NCBI GenBank assembly: GCA_905221605.1 | Contig: CAJNDS010000369.1 | Coordinates: 62,001 to 126,000 of the forward strand | Direction: 5' to 3' | From: Symbiodinium natans | Taxonomy: Eukaryota; Sar; Dinophyceae; Suessiales; Symbiodiniaceae | DNA: 64,000 bases | Part shown: piece by piece, positions 10,595 to 21,000 of the stretch | Position numbering within the stretch: the stretch's first letter is position 1 | Layout of the letters: the number at the start of each line of letters is the position of its first letter | The notes under the pieces: generated by a model | Seen by the model: the letters and a program-made list of their open reading frames with translations, nothing else | Database searches by the model: none | Told to the model about the DNA's origin: nothing | Program-made: the position numbers and the translations under genes

Positions 10595-10838
10595 TGGGGT
10601 TTAGGGTTTAGGGTTTAGGGTTTAGGGTTTAGGGTTTGGCACATGAGATCAGAAAGCTTCTCAAGCTAGACGTGTCATGCGTCCTTGTGTATGGAGCTTT
10701 GAGCATCTGAAGCACCTCAGCATCACTTCGGGGTTTAGGGTTTAGGGTTTAGGGTTTAGGGTTTAGGGTTTAGGGTTTAGGGTTTAGGGTTTAGGGTTTA
10801 GGGTTTAGGGTTTAGGGTTTAGGGTTTAGGGTTTAGGG
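10595..10838 (+). repeat. TTTAGGG arrays
   Basis: Six units lie at 10597-10640 and about 15 perfect units at 10733-10838. The flanks at 10420-10590 and 10840-10990 show no supported gene. Confidence 0.9.
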
Positions 10839-11039
10839 TCGGACCTCTGAAGGTGAGAGATTCATCTTGCTGGTCGCAGCAACTGGTGTGACGGCTCCAA
10901 CTCCCTTCTGACATCCGCTCCTATGAAACGACGTCCCTGCTGCTCGTGCCTGCTTCTCAGCAACAGGTACCTTGTCTAGCAGCTGTAAGATCATGTAACA
11001 ACCACCAATAGGTCACCACAAGAGGCACATTCTCTAGAG

Positions 11040-11257
11040 GCAAGCTGCCCCGGGGGGGTAGAGGGGGGGTAGGGAATCTCGTGACCTTGTTCCACATGTA
11101 CGAGTTGCACCTTCAACCTTCCGCTGTCTCCGACAGCTTTGCAGATCTTTTTCTGTGCCATTTTGAGAGCCTCCGGCGCTTGAGCAGACGGCCTATGCAT
11201 CCGCCCACAGCCCAAACTTGTCCTACCAGAGCTACACATCCGGCTCGCATCACCCAT
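11040..11257 (-). CDS. candidate exon, unrecognised
   Basis: A minus-strand open segment includes ALKMAQKKICKAVGDSG and RLKVQLVHVEQGHEI. It is protein-like and lies between the hydrolase stop and the first exon of the U-box gene. It could be an upstream exon of the U-box gene or part of a small separate gene. No splice pair was fixed. Confidence 0.25.
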
Positions 11258-11409
11258 CTCAGGGTGGCTGCGTGTAGACGTCTACCGGGAATGCAACAGA
11301 AAAAGTAGGGAGCAAGTCGGTTTGCCGACGCTGGCTTCGAGACACAAAACGATGTGGCAGCTCCAACGAGCGGAAAAAGGGGACTTCCACGCCGCGGTTT
11401 CGCGGACGT

Positions 11410-11616
11410 CTATGGACAATGCTTGGACAGGAAGTCCAGCAACACCTTCCGACCGTTCTCCGACTGGTAGAAGTTGTAGCCTTCACTCCGGTTCCGCCCG
11501 CGCGTCTTGAAGGGAAGGGGCTCCCCTGGGTCAAGGAAATGGAACTCGTTGCGGCCCTTAAGGCTGTCAGGCAAGCTCTTGCCGAACTCTGCGAACATGT
11601 CGGGGCACGCCTGCTC
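11410..11616 (-). CDS. hydrolase exon 10, C-terminus
   Basis: After CCCCCAAG the exon reads EQACPDMFAEFGKSLPDSLK and ends FLSKHCP with TAG at 11412-11410. That is 69 codons including the stop, in phase with exon 9 through a GA-AG intron. Confidence 0.6.
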   Translation of the reverse strand, partial: EQACPDMFAEFGKSLPDSLKGRNEFHFLDPGEPLPFKTRGRNRSEGYNFYQSENGRKVLLDFLSKHCP

Positions 11617-14600
11617 CTTGGGGGATGAAAGGAAGCCCAGAATTGCAATAAAGACCTATACTTCTGCAACCCCCTATTAAGGTATGTGGGCCCTAAACCC
11701 TAAGCCCAGGACCCTCAACCCTAAACCCTAAACCCTACACCCCTCTTGGGGTTCAAAATTGGTCCCCCAAGGCTCATGGTAATCCAGAAGGTCATGCTTC
11801 GCGTCGCAGTAGAGCACGGGAACCTTTACCTTAAGGACCACATGAACCCTGAAAGTTTTGGGGTTTAGAGTTGAAGGCCTAGAATTTAGGGTTTAGGGTT
11901 TAGGGTTTCAGGTTTAGGGTTTAGGGTTTCGGGTTTAGGGTTTAGGGTTTAGGGTTCAGGCTTTAGGGTATGTACCCTCAGACGGACTATCGTGGTAATG
12001 GGGCATATGAAGCCAAGCTTAGGGTGAATTCTGGTCCCCAAGGTACGTCAGGCGCATACTTCTTTGCAGAGATGCGCTCCATCGTAACATGCACGTCCGG
12101 GTTCTTGAGCAACCCGTCCTGTGCATAATACATGCTGTAGAGTTTAGGGTTTAGGGTTTAGGGTTTAGGGTTTAGGGTTTGGGGTTTAGGGTTTAGGGTT
12201 TAGGGTTTAGGGTTTAGGGTTTAGGGTTTAGGGTTTAGGGTTTAGAGCTTCGGGTTTAGGGTTAAGGGTTTCGGGTTTCGGGTTTAGGGTACCACGTGTC
12301 ATGTTAGATGATGGTCTGTATTGATCTTTTGCATGTCATGCCAGACATACTACGAAAAACTTCAGCATGCGATGTCATGTTGCATGCGTCCACACGTTTT
12401 GCTGTTCTAGAATATACTGCATTGGATTGTATTATGTTGAACTATGTGGAGTTGTCCTAGATACAAATCTATTCATCTTTTTTTATGTTACATTCCAAAA
12501 CTTCTAAGCAAAATAGAACAGAGCAGAATGCAATACAATGGAACATAAAATGTTCGATTGGATTATAAATTGGATTGGTATAGAGAGAGTAGCATATGCG
12601 TAACACATCACCTAGCAAAACACACAAAGAACGCAATACCTTTGCAATATAAACAAGCAGGGTCATACAAAATAGCATATGCCCTAACCTAAACCCGACA
12701 CCCTAAACCCTAAACCCGAAACCCTAAACCCTAAACCGTTATGACACTGGGGGCACCTTATTAGGGGTCCTGAGTCTAAGGTAATCCTACGCTCATATTT
12801 TCGTAAGCTCCCATATGACCAATGATTTTTTCCCGTAACCCTAAACCCTAAACCCTAAACCCTAAACCCCAAACCCTAAACTACTATCAAAACCCTTATA
12901 GGATTAAGGACTGTGAGGAGAAGGGGTAGCATCCCAACCAATGATGGTTTTTGGAGCTCTAAACCCTAAACCCTTAAACCCTAAACCCTAAACCCTAAAC
13001 CCCAAACCCCAAACCCTAAACCCAAAACCCCCCCCAAAAAAAACATCATTTTTTTGGAGCATCCCGTCCTTGACGTACTGCGCCTGCTTTTCCTGGAAGG
13101 CCTCGGCCAGCGCTGGTGGGAGCCAGGCACGACGAGCCCGAACGAAGGTTTGGGGTTTGGGGTTTGGGGTTTGGGGTTTAGGGCTTAGGGTTTAGGGTTT
13201 AGGGTTTATTTCGGGTTTAGGGATTATTTCGGGTTTGGGGTTCATTTAGGGGTTTAGGGGTTAGCGTTTACTCGTGGATATGCAAAACCAACCCACGTCC
13301 TGCTATGCTAAGCTATGCCCAAACTACCCAAAGCCAAACCCTAAACCCTAAACCCTAAACCCTAAACCCTAAACCCTAAACTCAGCCCAAATGTGCCTCA
13401 ACTCACAGCTTGAGCTTTGAGATGTTTACCAGGGGCAGATGCAAGGAGTTTCGATCCAAAGCATTGCCCCATCACAAGGCGGGCACCCTTGAACAAGGGG
13501 TCCCAAAAAAGGGACCCGAGTTTTGGAGAACTGTCCATATCCTATCCTGCTATGTCAAGCATGACCTTCAAGCCCGCTCAAAAACTCTGCTCTCAGCCCT
13601 CGACCTCGTTGGCAAGCTTGGCACTCCCCAGGCCCATCAAGTAGGGCCGGTTACCAACTGCAGTGGGGATGTGCAAAATGTTCGTGGTGACCCACGCGAA
13701 CACCTGAGTCATCTGCCTGCCGCCCTCTAGGAACTACGAATTCTGTAGCACAACTCGATCCTGGCCGAGAGTCATTCTTGAACTTGTCCGGGGCAAGGGA
13801 GTTGGCCTTCAAGAAGGCGATGCCAGAAACGCAGAAGGGCAGCAGCGCGACCTCGGAAGGTTTCAGGGTTTAGGGTTTAGGGTTTAGGGTTTAGGGTTTA
13901 GGGTTTAGGGTTTAGGGTTTAGGGTTTAGGGTTTAGGGTTTAGGGTTTAGGGTTTAGGGTTTAGGGTTTAGGGTTTAGGGTTTAGGGTTTAGGGTGCAGG
14001 GAGACGAACACAACGGAAACTCTGCCAGGCCTCCAACCCTTCCCCTCACACACTGCACAGCACACCTGGGCTTCCAGCCCTAAACCCTAAACCCTAAACC
14101 CTAAACCCCAAACCCCAAACCCTAAACCCTAAACCCTAAACCCTAAACCCTAAACCTTCCAGCCTTGCATGTCTTCAGGACTGCATGACTGTTCACCCAG
14201 GTCATCACTCCCAGGGCGTCCATGTACTCAATCTCCCCGAAACCGGATGGAAGACGCTTCTCGGACTCACCGTGGTTGCGCAGGTCATAGGCCACGACAT
14301 GGTACCCAGCATCGAACCTTGCAGTTCAAACGCATCCTAAAATTGGGATCCTACTACCCCATACTACTTTAACCTCCCATCCCATGCCAAGAAGTATTCA
14401 GGCCCTAACCCCTAAACCCTAAACCCTCAACCCTCAACCCTCAACCCTAAACCCTAAACCCTAAACCCTTTAGGTTTCATTCAGCCCCCAAGGGACAAGA
14501 CTCTGTGAAGCTTCACGTAGTCGATCGCCTCAACGGTCACAAGGCCATGCCGCCGATGGGTCACGCAGCCGGACTTGTTGGCGCACGCCCAAGACCTTGG

Positions 14601-15134
14601 GGACGAAATGAACCCAAACATTGGGGGGGCATAGACCCTACATACTACCATAACTCCTATTAAGGTATATGAACCCTAAACCCTTTTAGGGTTCATGTCA
14701 AGGGGCTGGTGTCCCACGATGGCGAGCTTCTTGGAGGAGGGGTCTTGGGCCGGGATGTACCAGGCAGCAATCTGGCAGCCATCGCTGGCAGGGAAGCGGA
14801 CGTCCTCGAAACTCATGCCGTGGTCCTTGGGCGTCCGGACCATCGTGTCTGCCATAGAACCGGTCCAGGGCGCGTCCATGATGGTGTGAGCCTGGTACTT
14901 GTACACTCCAAGTGCCCGCGCGAGCTTTTGAAGAAGGCTGGGTTCTCCTCAGCTCCACTACATCTCCCGCTAGAGGCTCCATTAAAAGACTTGCCCCACC
15001 TTTAGCCAAAAGATGGGAACACACACCGTCGTGCCGGCCGGGCTGCGCTTCAAGAACTCTTCTTCAGGCATGCGGGGGAAGCAGCTCTCAAAAACCTTCT
15101 CGAAACAGCATGGGGGCGTCGTGACCAGCGCCAT
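11410..15134 (-). CDS. multi-exon alpha/beta hydrolase family gene
   Basis: Exons placed on the minus strand: 15134-15000, 14924 to about 14705, about 14587-14497, 14317 to about 14160, about 13866-13740, about 13741-13600, about 13152-13069, 12118-12047, 11829-11776 and 11616-11410. Spliced pieces give the order of an alpha/beta hydrolase: FEDVRFPASDGCQIAAWYIP and KKLAIVGHQP, then FDAGYHVVAYDLRNHGES, then VKVPVLYCDAKHDLL, and a C-terminal SEGYNFYQSENGRKVLLDFL ending in TAG. The nucleophile elbow was not located and probably lies in an unresolved exon near 14160-13870. Substrate is unknown. Introns are rich in heptamer arrays and introner ends. Confidence 0.65.
11617..11775. mobile_element. 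introner-like intron, GA donor, GAG duplication
   Basis: Minus strand: CAT, GAG, CCTTGGGGGACC ... TCCCCCAAG, GAG, CAG. The GAG at both ends is the inferred target duplication. The intron starts with GA from the duplication and ends in the element's AG. Confidence 0.65.
11776..12118 (-). CDS. hydrolase exons 8 and 9
   Basis: Exon 8 (12118-12047) is 24 codons and exon 9 (11829-11776) is 18 codons. Both are exact multiples of three with phase 0 at each junction. Exon 9 reads VKVPVLYCDAKHDLLDYH, the strand-turn-Asp segment typical before the catalytic acid of alpha/beta hydrolases. The intron between them (12046-11830) carries inverted ends and a GTA duplication. Confidence 0.6.
11830..12046. 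mobile_element. introner-like intron, GTA duplication
   Basis: Minus strand: GAC, GTA, CCTTGGGGACC ... GGTCCTTAAG, GTA, AAG. The ends are inverted copies (CCTTGGGGACC... and CCTTAAGGACCACATGAACC). The core has TTTAGGG arrays. Confidence 0.65.
12141..12300 (+). repeat. TTTAGGG array
   Basis: About 15 heptamers with a few variants (TTTCGGG) inside the hydrolase intron between exons 7 and 8. The AT-rich stretch 12300-12660 next to it shows nothing recognisable. Confidence 0.85.
13069..13152 (-). CDS. hydrolase exon 7
   Basis: The exon reads RARRAWLPPALAEAFQEKQA, then QYVK, and ends at AAG before GACGGG, a GA donor. The matching acceptor at 12119 is followed by a second GACGGG, and the frame continues as DGLLKNPDVHVTMERISAKK. 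Confidence 0.5.
13600..13866 (-). CDS. hydrolase exons 5-6, junction unresolved
   Basis: Two minus-strand frames, SEVALLPFCVSGIAFLKANS at about 13860-13760 and FLEGGRQMTQVFAWVTTNIL at about 13741-13600, are both protein-like and meet near 13741. A short intron or a frameshift lies between them. I could not choose a donor. Confidence 0.4.
13863..14155. repeat. opposed heptamer arrays in a hydrolase intron
   Basis: About 19 TTTAGGG units (13865-13997) face about 11 CCCTAAA units (14078-14155) across an 80-bp unique spacer. Confidence 0.9.
14160..14317 (-). CDS. hydrolase exon 4
   Basis: After CTGCAAG the exon reads TTCGATGCTGGG in phase: FDAGYHVVAYDLRNHGES, the conserved central strand and Asp/Arg/Asn turn of this hydrolase family. 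It continues through GEIEYMDALGVMTWVNSH. The exon end is either before GTGAAC or at about AAG-GCTGG. Confidence 0.6.
14497..14587 (-). CDS. hydrolase exon 3
   Basis: Codons read NKSGCVTHRRHGLVT, then VEAIDYVKLHRVL. The exon ends GTCTT before GTCCC at 14496. The next exon restores the leucine codon (TT plus G). The acceptor side near 14587 is ambiguous. Confidence 0.5.
14588..14704. mobile_element. introner-like element
   Basis: On the plus strand the ends read CCTTGGGGACGAAATGAACC and, inverted, CCCCTTGACATGAACCC. The centre has ACTCCTATTAAGGTATATGA, close to the core of the element at 3682-3797. A target duplication is not clear. Confidence 0.55.
14705..14924 (-). CDS. hydrolase exon 2
   Basis: The exon begins LARALGVYKYQAHTIMDAP after TTCAAAAG at 14925. 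It holds the N-terminal strand pair of the alpha/beta hydrolase fold (DVRFPASDGCQIAAWYIP and SKKLAIVGHQP). The 3' boundary is unclear: the element end CCTTGACATGAACCC follows HQP with no obvious donor. Confidence 0.65.
15000..15134 (-). CDS. hydrolase exon 1
   Basis: The ATG at 15134 starts a 45-codon exon (MALVTTPPCC ... IFWLK) ending at AAG followed by GTGGGG. A 75-bp GT-AG intron (14999-14925) leads in phase to exon 2. The intron has no target duplication or introner ends, unlike most others in this gene. Confidence 0.6.
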
Positions 15135-16540
15135 GTTAAGATCTTAGCGATCTCAAGCGCGGAGTGTCACTTCGTCACTTGGGCCACAAGGCTTGTGCGG
15201 TCAGGCACCAACTACAACATGCAACCTAAGCAAAGGCCACAAAGGGCCATCCAATCTTTAGCCGCATGTGCAGAGTGCCTCGCGTGTGCAAAGGACCCCA
15301 CGCCTTGTTCATTCCCACTTCGGGGTTCAACCCCAAACCTATACCCTGAACCCTGACAATTACTATATATGGAAGTACTGTATATTTGTCTTCGATATTT
15401 GATTCTTCAACTGATGGCTTTGTTGCTCAATCAGTAGAATCTATGTGTGGTAATGTTTATATAAGCTAAAACAGGTTCAACCAGTAACCTAAAACCCAAA
15501 CCCTCTTCCGGGTTCACCCAAGGCCCAATCAAAAGCGTCCAAAACGAGGCATGGGCGCTCATGATGTCTCTCTGTCGCTCACAAGTTGAGGTTAAGATTC
15601 CTTGGTAGCTTGCGCCTTGCACGCTTTTTTGACACCATCGCCGGATACCATAGGACTCAAGTGACGCTTCATGGGGTTCGGCAGAATTTTCGGTGGACCC
15701 CCCCTCTGTCTTCGCCAAGTACAACAGCGCCAATTTTGGCGGATCTCGGATCTCGCGGGGCATGGGCCGATTCTCGCCTTTGGCAGAAGTCGCAATACAG
15801 CAGATACGGCGCATCTATGATCGCGGCAGTTCGCGGGTTCCCCCCCTGAAACCCCAAACCTTAAACCATAAATTTGAGCCCCAAGCGCTAAACCCAAAAC
15901 CCAAAACGGCACACCAACAGGGGCGGGGAGGGGTGGATACCACGGGGGGGGGGAAGGGGGGACCGGGACCGGGCGCGCTCTAATCATATATACATATGTA
16001 TATGGTACCCCACCCCCCCCCGGTACCCAGGTCTCCTTTTGTTCCCTGCCTGACGTACCGGCCTCAGATAAGTTGCCTCTTGGAGGGTGTGGGGTTTAGG
16101 GCTTGGCCTCACTGCCAGATGCCATGATGTTTGTTTGACTACTTTCAAGGCTTCAAGTGCTGAAAGTGCTGTACTGCCCCTAGAAAACCAATCCCACAAG
16201 CCGTAAAATTTTCCATTCTGGTGGCCTATACAGACAAGCACTCGCGAAAAGATTGGTTTTTAGGGTCAGTACTTTGATGGCCTGAGCAACTGAAAGTGCT
16301 GTACTGTCCCGAAAAAATCAATCTTTGGAAGAGGGTCTGTCTGCATAGGCCTCCAAAATTGGTTGTTTAAGTTTTGTACGGCACTTTCTGCTTGTGGGAT
16401 TGGTTTTTTAGGGACAGTACAGGGACAGTACGGCACTTTCTGCTTGTGGGATTTGTTTTTTAGGGACAATACAGCACTTTGAAGGCCTGAGGCGCTGAAA
16501 GTGCTGCACTGTCCCTAAACAACCAATCTTTGGAAGAGGG
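15135..16540. repeat. intergenic; hairpin repeat family at its right end
   Basis: Bases 15135-16080 contain no supported gene; a minus-strand frame at 15857-15669 is protein-like but isolated. From about 16140 a repeat appears with GGGACAGTACAGCACTTT, a 15-20 base loop, and AAAGTGCTGTACTGTCCC, a near-perfect hairpin. Copies lie at about 16150-16190, 16266-16312 and 16461-16519. The same family continues at 37857-38165 beyond element 1. Confidence 0.6.
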
Positions 16541-16543
16541 CCT

Positions 16544-18035
16544 TTATTTCTGTTTGCTGTAAATTGCATTTGCTTTCAACTGGAGATCAAATGTATATCT
16601 TGTTTAGGGAAAATTCAATCTCACTTCATCTCTGGTGGAGTAAGTGAATCAAAACCGGACGCAAAACACTAATCAATCAGACTCATTCACAATCACACCT
16701 TTTTCATGCCGGTGGCAGATGATCTTGGGGAAAGTTCGAGTAGAACTCCCAGTGCACCATACCTACGGCATGCGTGCTGCATCCAAATGCTTTGGATACG
16801 GGACATGACATCAGGAGATGATCATGCCTCTCACAACCCCGGGTGTGCTGGGTGGGAGACAAAAATTTTTCTGTGCACCTTACTCGAACCGAGGTGCTGC
16901 AGATATCACATGTTGTTTCACAAAACATGACATCTGCATTCAAGAAAATGGGCTCGTGCTTCACTTGCCATTTTAAATGTCATGATGCGTGCATGTGTGT
17001 GCATCACAAATGGACACGTCCCGTTTTAAAACAAAACACCGCAAATGCAACCAGAAATTTTTCCCCAAGAAAAATTTCGTGACACAGCCACAGAAATAAT
17101 GCCTTGTCCATCGCGATGGAAGGCCGTCTTATTTCTGTTTGCTGTAAATTGCATTTGCTTTCAACTGGAGATCAAATGTATATCTTGTTTAGGGAAAATT
17201 CAATCTCACTTCATCTCTGGTGGAGTAAGTGAATCAAGAATCTATTTCAAAACCGGACGCAAAACACTAATCAATCAGACTCATTCACAATCACACCTTT
17301 TTCATGCCGGTGGCAGATGATCTTGGGGAAAGTTCGAGTAGAACTCCCAGTGCACCATACCTACGGCATGCGTGCTGCATCCAAATGCTTTGGATACGGG
17401 ACATGACATCAGGAGATGATCATGCCTCTCACAACCCCGGGTGGGCTGGGTGGGAGACAAAAATTTTTCTGTGCACCTTACTCGAACCGAGGTGCTGCAG
17501 ATATCACATGTTGTTTCACAAAACATGACATCTGATTCAAGAAAATGGGCTCGTGCTTCACTTGCCATTTTAAATGTCATGATGCGTGCATGTGTGTGCA
17601 TCACAAATGGACACGTCCCGTTTTAAAACAAAACACCGCAAACGCAACCAGAAATTTTTCCCCAAGAAAAATTTCGTGATACAGCCACAGAAATAATGCC
17701 TTGTCCATCGCGATGGAAGGCCGTCTTATTTCTGTTTGCTGTAAATTGCATTTGCTTTCAACTGGAGATCAAATGTAGATCTTGTTTAGGGAAAATTCAA
17801 TCTCACTTCATCTCTGGTGAAGTAAGTGAATCAAGAATCTATTTCAAAACCGGATGCAAAGCACTAATCAATCAGACTCATTCACAATCACACCTTTTTC
17901 ATGCCGGTGGCAGATGATCTTGGGGAAAGTTCGAGTAGAACTCCCAGCGCACCATACCTACGGCATGCGTGCTGCATCCAAATGCTTTGGATACGGGACA
18001 TGACATCAGGAGATGATCATGCCTCTCACAACCCC
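16544..18035 (-). repeat. element 1 terminal repeats, 2.5 tandem units of about 597 bp
   Basis: The unit is B (about 310 bp) plus A (about 271 bp) with a 16-bp spacer (GGGTGGGCTGGGTGGG on plus). Order on the plus strand is B3, spacer, A3, B2, spacer, A2, B1. One B-A unit more than the usual B1-A2-B2 is present. Copy B3 lacks about 12 bases found in B1 and B2. Confidence 0.85.
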
Positions 18036-21000
18036 CAAGACTCAAAGGCGTGATCAACGAGTGTATCAAGATCGATCGTGAATTCTTTGCCCAGCTCCGG
18101 ATCTTTAGAGCCGCGTGAGGGGGCATCTGCCACGTTTGAGCAGGTGTTCACGCGTTCAAACCAGATGTTAAGCCCAAGCTCGTCACACAGCACATGAACA
18201 TGCTGAGCAATCACTTCTCCATACTTGTTGCTTGAAATTCCGGCAACCATACAGGCCAGGGCACCCTCGTTGTCAGTAAACACAACAAGGTTGGTACTGC
18301 GAATGAGCGGAGCCCACAACCTGAGTCCGACAAGGATTGCTAAGCATTCGTACTCGAAAATGGGGTTGCCGCTCTCAGGATTCATGCGACGTCTCACATG
18401 CTCAGACGCGCGTTCACTGAAAAAGCCCATCTTCGAACCCACTTCATTAACAAGAACACCTCCCAAGCCTACGTTATCACCCTCACAAGAGGCGTCAACA
18501 TAAAGATGCATGGTAGTCAATATGTTGGCGCAGATCACCCTGGGCGGTGAAAAGTTGACTCGGTCGCGCAACCTTAGCAGGGCTACCCTGGTGCACTCAT
18601 CCAGGTGTCCTCCTCCTCGAAGCACAAACCGCGACAGTTGTTTGTAGGCTGTTCCAGCAATCTTTCCAGCTATCTGGTTTTCAGCAAACTGGAGTCTGCC
18701 CCTGATGCGTTCGCCATCCTTTTGCGGGAGGTAACCAGACGACAGGATGTCGGACAAGGCCTCGAAGATCTCGTCTCGCCTCGACTCCGTATTACACAGA
18801 GTGATACGTCCGAGACGGGACTCAGACAAGTCGAACTTCAACCCCAATACTTTCGCACAGGAGTCGAACACAGACTCTTTGTCTTCGGCGACATCCCACC
18901 CCAACAAGCGGAATACTAGGCAAACACCAATGTCGAAGAGGCGGGCCAGAGGGGCCAGCTCCACACCCACAAAGTCGTCAAAATAAACGTTGATGTGGCA
19001 CAAGAACAACACTACAAGGACTTTCCATATCCCTAGTGACACCCGGCAAAATGCGTGCACACTGTGCCGTGATCCAAACGGAAGAACCTTTTGTCGGAAA
19101 ATTCGGGGACATTTCCCTTTTGGGTCGTAGACGCACAAGAAACTGTCCTCTAGTGCCTCCAGGGATAGCGGAAGGTTTTTGTAGGCCTTGTGAAGGTCCC
19201 AGGACTTCAAGAGAAGTTGATGCAACCTGCACTTCGCATCGGCCCTGAGTCGACGGGCCAAACCTGATGCTATGCAGTCGGCGGTGTGCACGGTGATTGT
19301 GTCGTACGATGAAGAGGTGGCATTCAAACCACTTTCAAGGTAGTTATCGATGGGCCGTGTTTTGTTATTCTGCACAACGCCAAAGCGCCTGGTCAACAAA
19401 GAGCTGGCCCCCAGGTCGCTCTCTTTCAGCGGCCCATCCAGCCACCCCCGCTCCACCTCGTCCAAGGTGACTCGGTAAGTCTCAGCATCCACCACATCAT
19501 CTCCTGAGCTTTTGGTGGAGTTTAGGATGCCCTTCCGCATTCGTTGCGCTGACCCTCGCAGGTCATCGACCGCCATGGTGGCAGCTGTACGCTTAGCGCG
19601 GAACTCAGGACAGTAGGGGATCGGGCCTCCTAAAGCAAAACCCTTAGACATATCCGCAACCAACGACGGATCATTGTGGCCGGCAGCCTCAATCATCTCG
19701 CCGAAAAGAAGCAGCCTTTTCTTGCCCAGGGTTTTCGCACAGTGCTTGGGCAGTGTCTCCTTATACACACGTTCTTGCTCGTCGAGCTCTGCGGCTCGCC
19801 CTAGCCACTGACGTAAAGCTTCAGTCCTACTGGCACCGACGGCGTGCATGCCCTCCGACGCCAAGAAGTCAATAGTTTGCTGCAACTCAGGCGGAACTCC
19901 CGAGCTCATAAGACGTGGGTGCTTAGCCTCAAGCGCTTGCTTGATGAATTCATCGCACGTCCACGGTACTCCAACCCACGTCCTAAACCTATCGGGAACC
20001 CTACCTAATGGGGGGGAGCCTTCCTCGGGCCCTGCCGGTGAGGAGGCTTGGTGTCTTGGTTGTTCGGGTAAAGCAAACCCCACACACTGCAGCTCAGCCG
20101 TTTGGTCTGCAGTCAAGCGATCTGTGTGATTGGTGGTGTAGGCAACAAGTATGTCACGTGTCGCCCCATGCCTGGGCATTGCACAGTGCTTATGGTGGGG
20201 GTTAAACAGGATCCGGTTGGACTCGAACTTCAGCTCACAGCCCATCAAGTCAGGCACGTTCGGATCTGGGCAGGGCACGTCCCCAAGCTCATTGTGTATC
20301 CAAATTCCACCCTCGAAAGATGAAAGTTTTAAAACACAGTTAGGGAAACCTTGGGCATTGTTTTTGTCAACATGAACCCCTCCTTGAAGGTTTCGTCCAA
20401 GCATGATGGCTGAGAACGGATGCCCTGGTGCATGCTGTTTTACGAACTGACACAGCATATTACTGACAGCCGGGTTGAGCCGCAGGTTAGCCCTGACCCC
20501 GGTAACCCCTCCCTGTGCATAGGCCCCTGTGGACCACGAAAACTCATCATCCAGGCCAGCACCTCTGGCCAAGCGGTCCGACTTCAAGAGTTGGAACAGC
20601 TGAATTACATCATCAGCCAAGATAGTTTTCTGTTGAAGGCACACAGAGGCGAACTGCTCGACTGGGCAGTTCGGGTTTCCCGGATTCCTACTGCTTGGCT
20701 GGGATGAAGGTTCAGAACGCGGCGTCTCCCCACCCCCAAGTGCAACACGTCGCAATATACGAGAACCCATAGGCAGCTCCGGCAAGGGCGGGTCACACGA
20801 GGCTGAGGGTGGAACAGGCACGGCCACAGGCAGCTTGGCTGAAGCAGGCAAGAAGTCATGGTCAGATGTCACAACGACCACAACCATAGGAGCAACCTTC
20901 TTGCCACGGGGTTGGTAGCCGAGACTGACCTGGGCCGCTCTATGTTGCTGCCGAACCTCGTCTGACAGGGAACGAGCAGGCAGCTGGAACCCACGCTGGC

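Noticed and set aside
1-15000. A true chromosome end
   Set aside because: Heptamer arrays are short, occur in both orientations and are separated by genes; no terminal array of one orientation is present. They are interstitial repeats.
14698-15024. Alternative frames over hydrolase exons 1-2 giving about 100 residues
   Set aside because: They cross the 75-bp intron and lack hydrolase motifs; the spliced frame explains the region better.
16544-18035. 597-bp direct repeats read as LTRs or plain satellite
   Set aside because: The partial copy at 37581-37856 and the order of A and B blocks fit a split direct repeat of a tyrosine-recombinase element; the ends are not TG...CA with a target duplication.
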